From NCBI GenBank assembly GCA_947494645.1, contig CANLVO010000001.1, forward strand, positions 1,984,001 through 2,048,000: a DNA stretch of 64,000 nt. The letters are read 5' to 3'. Position 1 is the stretch's first letter, and the number at the start of each line of letters is the position of its first letter. A program made the translations under genes and the position numbers. This document shows, one piece after another, positions 50,550-59,053 of this stretch. This DNA is from an uncultured Litoreibacter sp. (GTDB lineage: Bacteria; Pseudomonadota; Alphaproteobacteria; Rhodobacterales; Rhodobacteraceae). The notes under the pieces are model-generated. The model ran no database searches and was not told where the DNA came from. It worked only from the letters and a program-made list of their open reading frames with translations.

Positions 50550-51176
50550 ATGACAGCGAAACTCTACTGCTTTGGAGAAAGCGGCAACGCCTATAAGGCC
50601 GCGCTGACGTTGCAGCTGGCAGGCGTCGATTGGGAGCCGGTTTTTGTCGACTTCTTCAAAGGCGAGGCCCGCAGCGACGCCTTTCGCAAGATCAACCCGA
50701 TGGGCGAGGCCCCGGTGCTGGTGGACGGCGATCTGACCCTGACCCAGTCGGGCGTGATCCAGCAATATGTGGTGGACCAGACCGGCAAGCTTGGCGGTGG
50801 GCCGGACGATAAATACGAGGTTCTGCGCTGGGTGCTGTGGGACAACCACAAGATGTCCAGCCAAGCGGGCGTGACCCGGTTTCTGATGAACTTCCTGCCT
50901 GAAGATAAACGCCCGCAAGAGGCCATCGCCTTTCTGCAGGGCCGTCTGCAGGCCGCCTACAAGACGCTCGACGACCATCTGGCGAGTCGCGACTGGATCG
51001 CGGCGGATAGCATGACCGTGGCCGACATCTCGAACTGCGGCTACCTGTTTTATGACGAGCCGTTCGGCTTTGTGCGCGCCGACTGGCCCAATATCGACGC
51101 CTGGCTGACCCGCATCAGCGAGACACCGGGCTGGAAGCATCCCTATGACCTGATGCAAAGGGCCTACTCGGCATGA
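50550..51176 (+). CDS. Glutathione S-transferase family protein
   Basis: A 208-residue GST from the ATG at 50550 (frame opens at 50478). The N-terminal thioredoxin-like domain has K-L-Y-C-F-G-E-S-G-N-A-Y-K-A-A-L-T-L with Ser/Tyr near the active site and G-E-A-P-V-L-V near residue 52, the cis-Pro that binds glutathione. The C-terminal helical domain contains D-W-I-A-A-D-S-M-T-V-A-D-I-S, the N-capping motif of GSTs. It is in the fatty-acid operon, perhaps handling reactive enals or epoxides (inference). Confidence 0.88.
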   Translation: MTAKLYCFGESGNAYKAALTLQLAGVDWEPVFVDFFKGEARSDAFRKINPMGEAPVLVDGDLTLTQSGVIQQYVVDQTGKLGGGPDDKYEVLRWVLWDNHKMSSQAGVTRFLMNFLPEDKRPQEAIAFLQGRLQAAYKTLDDHLASRDWIAADSMTVADISNCGYLFYDEPFGFVRADWPNIDAWLTRISETPGWKHPYDLMQRAYSA

Positions 51177-51249
51177 GCCTCTCCCCCCAGAAATTGCTGG
51201 ATTTGCCCCCACAGAGCCGCAAAACTGCGCGGAACTGTAAGGGAACCGC

Positions 51250-51720
51250 ATGTTCAGCAAATTGGCGCTTGGCGCGATCTGGGGCTACCAGCAATTTATC
51301 TCGCCCTACAAAGGCTTCCGCTGCGCCTATGCCGCACATCATGGCGGCACGGGATGTTCGGGCTACGCCAAATACGCGATCCGCGACCACGGGCTTTGGC
51401 GTGCCCTGCCCATCATCCGGCAACGCCTGCGCGACTGCCGCGTGGCCTATGACGAGATCAAGGCCAGCTGCACCTGCCGCGACGAGACGCTTTCCGACGA
51501 GGAACGCGCCGAGCTGGAAGCCCGGCGTCGCAAGGACAAGAAATCCGGCAAATGCGACAACTGCCATTGCGGCGATTGCGCACCGATGCCCGGCGGATGC
51601 CTGGGCGGCGGACGTGCGGCGTCGTCCAACAACGGCTGCATCGACCTTAACCCGTGTGACGGCGATATTGGCTGCGGCAGCTGCGACGCGTGCTCTTGCG
51701 ACATCTGCTCTTGCGGTTGA
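51250..51720 (+). CDS. yidD: YidD-family membrane protein insertion factor with cysteine-rich tail
   Basis: A 156-residue protein. Residues 1-70 match YidD: Y-Q-Q-F-I-S-P-Y-K-G-F-R-C-A-Y, then G-C-S-G-Y-A-K-Y-A and H-G-L-W-R-A-L-P, with the conserved cysteines kept. YidD assists YidC-dependent insertion at the inner membrane. The remaining 85 residues are unlike usual YidD (about 70-110 residues in total): they contain a charged linker and then about 15 cysteines, mostly in C-x-C and C-x-x-C spacing, ending C-S-C-D-I-C-S-C-G. This tail might bind metal or a cluster. It is part of the beta-oxidation operon. Confidence 0.82.
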   Translation: MFSKLALGAIWGYQQFISPYKGFRCAYAAHHGGTGCSGYAKYAIRDHGLWRALPIIRQRLRDCRVAYDEIKASCTCRDETLSDEERAELEARRRKDKKSGKCDNCHCGDCAPMPGGCLGGGRAASSNNGCIDLNPCDGDIGCGSCDACSCDICSCG

Positions 51721-51738
51721 CGCGGGCGAGGCCCGCAT

Positions 51739-52077
51739 ATGATCCTTGGAGCGTTCATAATCGGCATGGCGCTCTGCGCCGTGACCCTGTCGCTGATCCA
51801 CACAGAGGATAGCAGCGACAAATTTGGCAGCGCGGTGGCGATGTTTGCCGCGTGGTGCGCGTTTGGAATGCTGTTGATGGGCGGCACCTGGGGCATCGGG
51901 ATTGTAATCCCGGGCCTGCTGGCCGCTTTGGTATTGATGATACGAACAACGAAATTCGGCGAGATGATTACCCCCCTCGCCCCTTACAAGATGCCCTTCG
52001 GGATCGGCGCGCTGGTGTGCAGCGTGTTGGTCTGGCTGGGCGTGCTCAATATGATGGAAGGACTCCCCAATGGCTGA
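51739..52077 (+). CDS. Small multi-pass membrane protein, unknown
   Basis: A 112-residue hydrophobic protein with three likely helices: I-L-G-A-F-I-I-G-M-A-L-C-A-V-T-L-S-L at the N-terminus, V-A-M-F-A-A-W-C-A-F-G-M-L-L-M-G, and I-G-I-V-I-P-G-L-L-A-A-L-V-L-M, then a further C-terminal one. I do not recognise a family. It overlaps the thiolase gene by 8 bases and follows yidD by 18, so it is co-expressed with both. Confidence 0.65.
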   Translation: MILGAFIIGMALCAVTLSLIHTEDSSDKFGSAVAMFAAWCAFGMLLMGGTWGIGIVIPGLLAALVLMIRTTKFGEMITPLAPYKMPFGIGALVCSVLVWLGVLNMMEGLPNG

Positions 52078-53281
52078 AGCCTATATCTACGACGCAGTGC
52101 GTTCCCCACGTGGCAAAGGCCGCAAGGACGGCTCACTTCACGAGGTCACCGCCGCGCGGCTGTCCTCGCAAATCCTGAACGCCGTCAAGGAGCGCAACGG
52201 GCTGGAAGGCCATGCGGTCGAGGACGTGATCTGGGGCAACGCCACGCAGGTGATGGAGCAAGGCGGCTGTCTGGCACGGACCGCGGTGCTGGCCTCTGAT
52301 CTGGATGAGCGTATCCCGGGCCTCAGCATCAACCGCTTCTGTGCGAGCGGCATGGAGGCTGTGAACCTGGCCGCCAACCAAGTCAAAGGCGGCGCGGGCG
52401 ACGGCTATATCGCGGGCGGCGTGGAGATGATGGGCCGCGTGCCGATGGGCTCTGACGGCGCGGCGATTGCCGTGGACCCAACGATTGCGATGAAATCCTA
52501 CTTTGTCCCGCAAGGCATCTCTGCCGATATTATTGCCACCGAATACGGCTTCAGCCGCGACGACGCGGACCAACTGGGCGCGGAAAGCCAGCGCCGGGCC
52601 AAGGCCGCTTGGGATGACAACCGCTTTGCCAATTCGATTGTGACCATCAAGGACCAGAACGGCCTGCCGATTCTGGATCATGACGAGTATATGCGCCCGC
52701 AGACCGACATGCAGTCGCTTGGCGCGCTCAACCCGGCGTTTCAGGCGATGGGCGAGGTGATGCCCGGCTTCGACAAGGTCGCGCTGATGAAATACCCGCA
52801 TCTGGAGAAGATCAACCACATCCACCATGCCGGGAACTCCTCGGGCATCGTGGACGGTTCTGCCGCGGTTCTGATCGGCTCCAAGGAGTTCGGCGAGGCC
52901 AACGGGCTGAAGCCCCGCGCCCGCATCCGCGCCACTGCGAAGATCGGCACGGACCCGACCATCATGCTGACCGGCCCGGTCCCTGTGACCGAGCACATCA
53001 TGAAGCAGTCAGGCATGAGCATCAGCGATATCGACCTCTTTGAGGTCAACGAGGCCTTTGCCTCCGTCGTGCTGCGCTTCATGCAGGCGTTTGACGTCGA
53101 TGCAGACAAGGTCAACGTCAATGGCGGCTCGATTGCCATGGGCCACCCGCTGGGCGCCACCGGCGCGATCATCATCGGCACGCTCCTTGATGAGCTGGAA
53201 CGCTCTGACAAAGAGGTTGGTCTGGCCACGCTGTGTGTGGCCTCCGGGATGGGAGCCGCCACGATTGTCGAACGCGTTTAA
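52070..53281 (+). CDS. fadA: Acetyl-CoA C-acyltransferase (thiolase)
   Basis: A 403-residue degradative thiolase that splits 3-ketoacyl-CoA into acetyl-CoA and a shortened acyl-CoA. The nucleophile Cys is in I-N-R-F-C-A-S-G-M-E-A (near residue 89). His is in G-G-S-I-A-M-G-H-P-L-G-A-T-G-A (near 356) and the second Cys in L-C-V-A-S-G-M-G-A. N-E-A-F-A follows the V-N in the loop near 327. AAGGA lies just upstream. It pairs with the FadB/J at 54731, with two small genes between. Confidence 0.93.
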   Translation: MAEAYIYDAVRSPRGKGRKDGSLHEVTAARLSSQILNAVKERNGLEGHAVEDVIWGNATQVMEQGGCLARTAVLASDLDERIPGLSINRFCASGMEAVNLAANQVKGGAGDGYIAGGVEMMGRVPMGSDGAAIAVDPTIAMKSYFVPQGISADIIATEYGFSRDDADQLGAESQRRAKAAWDDNRFANSIVTIKDQNGLPILDHDEYMRPQTDMQSLGALNPAFQAMGEVMPGFDKVALMKYPHLEKINHIHHAGNSSGIVDGSAAVLIGSKEFGEANGLKPRARIRATAKIGTDPTIMLTGPVPVTEHIMKQSGMSISDIDLFEVNEAFASVVLRFMQAFDVDADKVNVNGGSIAMGHPLGATGAIIIGTLLDELERSDKEVGLATLCVASGMGAATIVERV

Positions 53282-53305
53282 CCCGAACGACACGAGGAGA
53301 CCCCG

Positions 53306-53770
53306 ATGCCCAAGATCGACATAGAAGCGCTGCCCGTTGAGACCGGCTCTGGCTATCCCGGCCACCGCGCCGCGTTGATGGACGGGCGCAGTCAGGTGCG
53401 CTTGGGCGATGTCAGCGGGCTGACGCAGTTTGGGGTCAATCTGGTGCGGCTCGCGCCCGGCGCATTGTCATCGTTGCGCCACTGGCATGTGCAGCAGGAC
53501 GAGTTTCTCGTGGTCACCGAAGGGGTTTGCACCCTGATCGATGACCACGGCGAGACCTTGCTGCACCAAGGCGATTGCGCGGCCTTTCCGGCGGGCGATG
53601 CCAACGGCCACACGGTCCAGAACCAAAGCGACGCCCCGGCGGCCTTTGTGGTGGTCGGCACGCGCACCACATCCGAGACCGGCTACTACAGCGACGAAGA
53701 CATGATGGTGACAGTGTCGGATGGGACCATGAGCTTCACCAAGAAGGACGGCAGCCCCCTTGACCCGTAG
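53306..53770 (+). CDS. Cupin-domain protein
   Basis: A 154-residue single-cupin protein. The first motif is L-R-H-W-H-V-Q-Q-D-E-F-L-V-V-T-E-G (near residue 53) and the second G-D-C-A-A-F-P-A-G-D-A-N-G-H-T-V-Q-N (near 93), giving the His/Glu/His metal site. AGGAG precedes the ATG. The role in fatty-acid breakdown is unclear; similar cupins occur next to FadB genes in alphaproteobacteria. Its stop overlaps the TTG start of the next gene. Confidence 0.78.
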   Translation: MPKIDIEALPVETGSGYPGHRAALMDGRSQVRLGDVSGLTQFGVNLVRLAPGALSSLRHWHVQQDEFLVVTEGVCTLIDDHGETLLHQGDCAAFPAGDANGHTVQNQSDAPAAFVVVGTRTTSETGYYSDEDMMVTVSDGTMSFTKKDGSPLDP

Positions 53771-54734
53771 GACGGACATAAGCGCTGACGAAGCAGCCCA
53801 CACCATCTATCAAGAGGTGCTGGACAGCCTGTCAGAGGCCACGTTGCATTACGACCCGAAAGCGCTGCGCGCCGGCGTGCATTTCCCGCTGCGCATCTCA
53901 ACCGCGACCGAGAACTTCATTATCGAAACCGAAGAAGACTGGCTGCAAAGCGCCAAGGTGTTCCACCAGAACCTGGTGTCCATGGGCGTGAACAACTTCA
54001 TCCGGCTGGCCAACAAGGCGGAGTTTCTGAGCGAGAACTACATCCAAGGCTACCACATCACCCATATCATGCGGAATTCCGAGAAGGTGGTGCCAGACTA
54101 TGAAAACCGCACCACCCTGACGCGGGTTGACGGCCATTGGCGCATCGCCTCGTTGGACAGCGCCATGCAGGATGACCGCTGGCCGGTGATGTCGCCGCGC
54201 GTCGTGGTCGACGCCAAACCTGATTGGCAAGAGGTCAGTCCAGAGGCCGACGCGCGGCGCCGGAGCACCTCGCCGATGTCGATTTACCAGACCTATCTGG
54301 ACCGACTGACCCTGACCAATATGGAGAACGACTTTGACGGCTGGTGCGCGCTGTGCGCTTTCCCCCATACCGTTCACATCAACTACGTGGACCAGCAGAT
54401 TGATGGCCCCGAAGGCATTCGCGCGTTTTTCGACATGCTGTCCGAACAAATCGAAGAGCATGGCATCACCGTGTTCAGCCGCCGCGCCAGCCGGGCGGAA
54501 TTTCTGAGCCCCACGCAAATCTGCGGCTACCACACCACAACGCTTGGCACTGAGGACGAGGTCAAACTTGGACCCTTTGACTGCCGCTACATCCTGACCC
54601 GCGTGGGAACGCGCTGGCGGATGTCCTCGGTCACCAACACCGTTGCCAACGACACATTCCCCTATGACCGGCCTGAGCCCAGCAAGACGCTGCTCACGCT
54701 GCAAGAGATACAGAAAAGGATGCGATCCAAATGA
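53760..54734 (+). CDS. Tandem NTF2/SnoaL-like protein, unknown
   Basis: A 324-residue protein built of two similar halves (about residues 12-145 and 172-310). Both contain I-Y-Q-x-x-L-D, an A-E-F-L-S box, Y-H-x-T and a late R-W-R or W-R-I followed by S. This layout suggests two NTF2-like folds. The only in-frame start upstream of the first repeat is a TTG at 53760, overlapping the cupin stop by 11 bases; a GTG further down would cut the first half. It overlaps fadB/J by ATGA. A binding or hydratase role is possible; no name can be given. Confidence 0.65.
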   Translation: MTRRTDISADEAAHTIYQEVLDSLSEATLHYDPKALRAGVHFPLRISTATENFIIETEEDWLQSAKVFHQNLVSMGVNNFIRLANKAEFLSENYIQGYHITHIMRNSEKVVPDYENRTTLTRVDGHWRIASLDSAMQDDRWPVMSPRVVVDAKPDWQEVSPEADARRRSTSPMSIYQTYLDRLTLTNMENDFDGWCALCAFPHTVHINYVDQQIDGPEGIRAFFDMLSEQIEEHGITVFSRRASRAEFLSPTQICGYHTTTLGTEDEVKLGPFDCRYILTRVGTRWRMSSVTNTVANDTFPYDRPEPSKTLLTLQEIQKRMRSK

Positions 54735-56923
54735 CCGATTTCACCATGAAAACCGACGCTGACGGCGTGGCCACCATCACCTGGGACACCGTGGGCAAAT
54801 CCATGAACGTGATGAACCAGCAAGGGTTCTACGACCTCGACGCGCTGATCGACGAGGCGCTGGCAGACGACAAGATCAAGGGCGTGATCCTGACCTCCGG
54901 CAAGGAGGGATCGTTTGCGGGCGGCATGGACCTCAATATCATCGCCAAGATGAAGGAAAGCGCGGGCGACAACCCTGCCAAGGGCCTGATGGACGGGCTG
55001 ATGGCGACCCACCAGATGCTGCGCAAGATCGAGCGCGGCGGCATGGATGACAAGAACAAGGGCGGCAAACCGATTGCCTGCGCCATGCAGGGCACCGGCC
55101 TTGGCATCGGCTTCGAGATCCCGCTGGCCTGCCACCGGATCTTTGTGGCCGACAACCCGAAGGCCAAGATCGGCCTGCCCGAGATCATGGTCGGCATCTT
55201 CCCCGGCATGGGCGGCACCACCCGGCTGGTGCGGATGATGGGCGCTATGGCGGCCTCGCCTTTCCTTTTGGAAGGCAAGCTGAGCGACCCCAAGAAAGCC
55301 AAGGCGGCCGGGCTGGTGGACGAAGTGGTCCCCGCAGACGAGCTGCTGGCCAAAGCCAAGGAATGGGTTCTGTCCGAGCCCAAAATCGTCAAGCCATGGG
55401 ACGAAAAGGGCTACAAAATGCCTGGCGGCGCCCCCTATCACCCGGCAGGTTTCATGACCTTTGTGGGCGCCTCAGCCATGGTGCATGGCAAGACCCAAGG
55501 CGTCTACCCGGCGGCCAAGGCGCTGCTCTCGGCGGTGTATGAAGGCGCGATGGTGCCCTTTGACACCGCGCTCAAGATCGAGGCGCGCTGGTTCACCAAT
55601 GTGCTTATGAACCCGTCCTCCGGCGCAATGATCCGCTCGCTCTTCATCAACAAGGAGGCGCTTGAAAAAGGCGCTGTGCGCCCCGAAGGCGTCGACGATC
55701 AATCGGTCAAGAAGGTCGGCATCATCGGTGCAGGGATGATGGGCGCGGGCATCGCGCTGGTCTCCGCCCTGGCGGGCATCGAGGTGGTGCTGATCGACAG
55801 CAAACAAGAGGCCGCCGACAAGGGCAAGGCCTACACCACCGCCTATATGGACAAGGGCATCGCCCGCAAAAAAGCCACCGAAGAGAAGAAAGAGAAGGTG
55901 CTTGGCCTGATCAATGCCACCACCGATTACGACGCTTTGAAGGGTTGCGACCTGATCGTCGAAGCGGTGTTCGAAGACGTGGGCGTCAAAGCCGAGGTCA
56001 CCAAGAAGGTGCAGGCGGTCGTGGGCGAGGATTGCATTTTCGCGACCAACACCTCCACCCTGCCGATCACCGAACTGGCGAAAGCCTCCAACAACGAAGA
56101 GCAGTTCATCGGCATTCACTTCTTCTCCCCCGTCGACAAGATGCTGCTGGTGGAGATCATCAAAGGCGCCAAGACCGGCGACCGGGCGACGGCCAAGGCG
56201 CTGGATTTCGTGCGCCAGATCCGCAAGACGCCCATCGTGGTCAACGACGCGCGGTTCTTCTACGCCAACCGCTGCATCATCCCCTACATCAACGAGGGTA
56301 TCCGCATGGTCACCGAAGGCGTGGAGCCAGCTTTGATCGAAAACGCCGCCAAGCTGCTCGGCATGCCCTTGGGACCGCTGCAACTGGTCGATGAAACATC
56401 GGTCGATCTGGGCGTGAAAATCGCCAAGGCCACCAAGGCCGCAATGGGCGACGCCTATGACGACGCGGTCGACGAGATCCTGTTCTGGATGGAGGCCGAG
56501 GGCCGTCTGGGCCGCAAAGCCAATGCCGGGTTCTACGCCTATGACGAGAAGGGCAAACGCCAGCTTTTGTGGGACGGGCTGGAGGCCAAATACCCGGTCT
56601 CCGACGACCAGCCCGAGCTGTCAGAGGTGCAAAACCGCCTGCTCTTCGCACAAGTGCTGGAAGCCGTTCGCGCCATCGAGGAAGACGTGTTGATGGATAT
56701 CCGCGAAGGCGATGTCGGCGCAATCCTTGGCTGGGGCTTCGCGCCTTGGTCGGGCGGGCCGCTCTCTTGGCTCGACATGGTCGGGACGCCTTGGGCTGCG
56801 GAAACCACCAACGCGCTGGCCAAAAAACACGGCGAACGGTTCGAGGCCCCCGACTTGCTGGAGGCCATGGCCAAAGAGGGCGAAAGCTTCTACGAGCGTT
56901 TTGATCCCGCGAAAGCGGCCTAA
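54731..56923 (+). CDS. fadJ: 3-hydroxyacyl-CoA dehydrogenase / enoyl-CoA hydratase (FadB/FadJ)
   Basis: A 730-residue two-domain beta-oxidation enzyme. The N-terminal crotonase domain (residues 1-190) has G-S-F-A-G-G-M-D-L-N and G-I-F-P-G-M-G-G-T with the catalytic Glu in L-P-E-I-M-V-G. The dehydrogenase domain starts near 330 with G-I-I-G-A-G-M-M-G-A-G-I-A-L, followed by the catalytic H in I-G-I-H-F-F-S-P-V. It hydrates enoyl-CoA and oxidises the 3-hydroxyacyl-CoA. It is the last gene of the operon, ending at a double-hairpin repeat. FadB and FadJ cannot be told apart here without the partner complex. Confidence 0.92.
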   Translation: MTDFTMKTDADGVATITWDTVGKSMNVMNQQGFYDLDALIDEALADDKIKGVILTSGKEGSFAGGMDLNIIAKMKESAGDNPAKGLMDGLMATHQMLRKIERGGMDDKNKGGKPIACAMQGTGLGIGFEIPLACHRIFVADNPKAKIGLPEIMVGIFPGMGGTTRLVRMMGAMAASPFLLEGKLSDPKKAKAAGLVDEVVPADELLAKAKEWVLSEPKIVKPWDEKGYKMPGGAPYHPAGFMTFVGASAMVHGKTQGVYPAAKALLSAVYEGAMVPFDTALKIEARWFTNVLMNPSSGAMIRSLFINKEALEKGAVRPEGVDDQSVKKVGIIGAGMMGAGIALVSALAGIEVVLIDSKQEAADKGKAYTTAYMDKGIARKKATEEKKEKVLGLINATTDYDALKGCDLIVEAVFEDVGVKAEVTKKVQAVVGEDCIFATNTSTLPITELAKASNNEEQFIGIHFFSPVDKMLLVEIIKGAKTGDRATAKALDFVRQIRKTPIVVNDARFFYANRCIIPYINEGIRMVTEGVEPALIENAAKLLGMPLGPLQLVDETSVDLGVKIAKATKAAMGDAYDDAVDEILFWMEAEGRLGRKANAGFYAYDEKGKRQLLWDGLEAKYPVSDDQPELSEVQNRLLFAQVLEAVRAIEEDVLMDIREGDVGAILGWGFAPWSGGPLSWLDMVGTPWAAETTNALAKKHGERFEAPDLLEAMAKEGESFYERFDPAKAA

Positions 56924-56945
56924 CGCCTGGGCAAACCTCTCAGCC

Positions 56946-57033
56946 CCCTTGTTTCCATTTGGTTAAAACTACTCCGGGGGTTTGGGGGCAGCGCCCCCAA
57001 CCGATCGGCGGGCCGCACGGCCCGTCGAAACCA
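56946..57033. repeat. Dispersed double-hairpin repeat, copy 1
   Basis: CCCTTGTTTCCATTTGGTT and a short A-rich spacer lead to CTCCGGGGG, hairpin 1 (TTGGGGGC-AGC-GCCCCCAA), GATCGGCG, hairpin 2 (CGGGCC-GCAC-GGCCCG) and CGAAACC. It separates the convergent fadJ and aminotransferase genes, so it can act as a two-way terminator. Related copies are at 31736-31811, 22617-22648 and 21243-21267. Confidence 0.65.
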
Positions 57034-57035
57034 CG

Positions 57036-58235
57036 CTACCCTTCCGCGCAGACCCGCGCCGCTGCATCCAGCCCACCGGCCCCATGCGGAATGTCCAGCG
57101 CCACCAGCCCTGCTTGAATAGCGCCCAGCGTGCCCATCAGCATATGCGCGTTCAGATGGCCCATATGTCCGACGCGGAAAAACCCGTCGGATTTGGGATC
57201 CTCTTTGGTGGCCATGCCCAGCCCGATGCCAAGCGTGACACCTGCCTCTTCGGTCAGCCAGTTGCGCAGGCGGGTGCCGTTCTCTGCCCCAATCCGCACA
57301 GAGGTCACGGCGTTGGACCGGATCGCCGCATCCGACACATTCAGCTCGACCGGTCCCTCCGCACCCCAGGCCTCAAACGCGGCCCAGACCGCGCGGGCGA
57401 GCGTTGCGTGACGCGCCAGAACGGCCTCGACCCCTTCCTCACGGACGATCATGTCCAGCGCCTCGCGCAGCCCGTACAGATGATGCGTCGGCGCGGTGCC
57501 GCACCAGTACTGCCAGAACTCCGCCGGGTTGGCGCGCGGCACCCAATCCCAATAGCTCGAGACGCGCTCCATACGGGCGCGGGCCTCCGCCGCCTTGGCG
57601 TTGAAGAACACAAACCCCATACCCGGCGGCGTCATCAGCCCCTTTTGGCAGCCCGCCACGACCACATCGACGCCCCAGGCGTCCATTTGCATCTCGTCGC
57701 AGCCAAGGCACGCTATGCAATCCACCATCAACAGCGCCGGGTGGCCGGTGGCATCCATCGCCGCCCGCAGCGCCGCCACATCCGATTTGACCGAGGTCGC
57801 GGTGTCGGTCTGTACGCACAGCACTGCCTTGATCGCATGGTTCGTGTCTGCCTCAAGGGTCGCGGCAATATCCGCCGGGTCCAGCGCGGATCTGCGGCCA
57901 TACTCAATCATTTTGGTCTTGATCCCCATCTTCTGCGCCATCCCGGCCCAGCCATGGGAGAAATTGCCCGTCGCGGGCACCAGCACCCGGTCGCCCGGGG
58001 CCAGCACATTGGCCAGCGACGCCTCCCAGACCGCGTGGCCATTGCCGATATACATCGCCATGTCGCCCGTGGTCTTGGCGATGGCTTTCAGATCGGGGCC
58101 CAGCGTCGCCGCCAGATCAATCAGCGGTCCAGTATAGATGTTGGGCGCGGCGCGGTGCATCGCCTGCAGCACCCGGTCGGGCATCACCGAGGGGCCGGGG
58201 ATGGAAAGCGTATGACGACCATGGGAAAGCGACAT
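57036..58235 (-). CDS. Class V aminotransferase (alanine/serine-glyoxylate aminotransferase family)
   Basis: A 399-residue PLP enzyme from the ATG at 58235, which has AAGGA upstream (the frame opens at 58295). It begins with the P-G-P-S-V-M-P motif of AGXT-like enzymes. The PLP Lys is in A-G-C-Q-K-G-L-M-T-P-P-G, with D in M-V-D-C-I-A near residue 176. It moves an amino group to glyoxylate, giving glycine, or acts in serine metabolism. The gene is alone on its strand between a terminator and the glycosyltransferase gene. Confidence 0.87.
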   Translation of the reverse strand: MSLSHGRHTLSIPGPSVMPDRVLQAMHRAAPNIYTGPLIDLAATLGPDLKAIAKTTGDMAMYIGNGHAVWEASLANVLAPGDRVLVPATGNFSHGWAGMAQKMGIKTKMIEYGRRSALDPADIAATLEADTNHAIKAVLCVQTDTATSVKSDVAALRAAMDATGHPALLMVDCIACLGCDEMQMDAWGVDVVVAGCQKGLMTPPGMGFVFFNAKAAEARARMERVSSYWDWVPRANPAEFWQYWCGTAPTHHLYGLREALDMIVREEGVEAVLARHATLARAVWAAFEAWGAEGPVELNVSDAAIRSNAVTSVRIGAENGTRLRNWLTEEAGVTLGIGLGMATKEDPKSDGFFRVGHMGHLNAHMLMGTLGAIQAGLVALDIPHGAGGLDAAARVCAEG

Positions 58236-58306
58236 CGGGGCGGTCCTTCTGCTTGTAATGCCCCAAGACGTATGCCGCCCTAGGGGGGCGGTCAATCATC
58301 CACCGA

Positions 58307-58987
58307 TCAGGTTTTGTGATAGGCGCGAGCAAGCTTTGTGGGGTCGGCCCCGCACAGGTACCGCGCAAGGGTCCACAGGTTGCGCAAAGGGCGTCGCACC
58401 CAGCCGCCCCGTCGGTAGCGGGCCGCATCGGTGCTGACCGTCTCTGGCAGCGCCACAAGCCTGCCTTTCAGGGCCTGCGCCATGGCCACGTCTTCCATTA
58501 AGGCGATCTCCGGGTAGCCGCCTACCGCATTATAGAGTGTGCGCGAGATCAACAGGCCCTGATCCCCGTAGGGCAACCCAAAAAGCCGGCTGCGCAAGTT
58601 GGCCCCTGCGGCAATGACCTTCGCCATGACCGCGCCTGATCGGAAGCTCAACCGGAAATAAGCGGCCCGCTCTGCGTCGCGATGCGTGCAAACGGCCCCC
58701 ACCCAGGCAAGCGGCAGATGGGTGTCGGCATGCAGAAACAACAGCCATTCCCCGCGCGCCGCCTTTGCCCCGCGTCGCAACTGACCGCCGCGCCCGGCCG
58801 GGCCGGTCACCACCGTGCACCCCGCATCGCGCGCCAGCTGACGTGACCCGTCCGTGCTGCCACCATCGCTGACGATCACCTCCCGGATCACCCCCTGCGC
58901 CACGCCCGGCAACAAGCTGTCCAGCGTCGCAGGCAGCGCGTCAGCCGCGTTCAGCACCGGGATCACAATCGACAAATGAGCAGGCAT
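58307..58987 (-). CDS. Glycosyltransferase family 2 (TIGR04283-like)
   Basis: A 226-residue GT-A fold enzyme. It begins S-I-V-I-P-V-L-N-A-A-D-A-L, with D-G-G-S-T-D-G-S (near residue 40) and the metal motif L-H-A-D-T (near residue 90). Lys/Arg-rich G-R-G-G-Q-L-R-R-G follows the nucleotide site. M-E-D-V-A-M-A-Q appears near 167. It probably transfers a sugar in a lipid- or carotenoid-linked context, as is common for this group. The start overlaps the opposite-strand leader of ygfZ. Confidence 0.85.
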   Translation of the reverse strand: MPAHLSIVIPVLNAADALPATLDSLLPGVAQGVIREVIVSDGGSTDGSRQLARDAGCTVVTGPAGRGGQLRRGAKAARGEWLLFLHADTHLPLAWVGAVCTHRDAERAAYFRLSFRSGAVMAKVIAAGANLRSRLFGLPYGDQGLLISRTLYNAVGGYPEIALMEDVAMAQALKGRLVALPETVSTDAARYRRGGWVRRPLRNLWTLARYLCGADPTKLARAYHKT

Positions 58988-59053
58988 AAGGCCCCTGTTG
59001 GAAGCGTCACCTGCCCCCTATATGTTACCCGACACCAAAGCGGGAGAGCGAAG

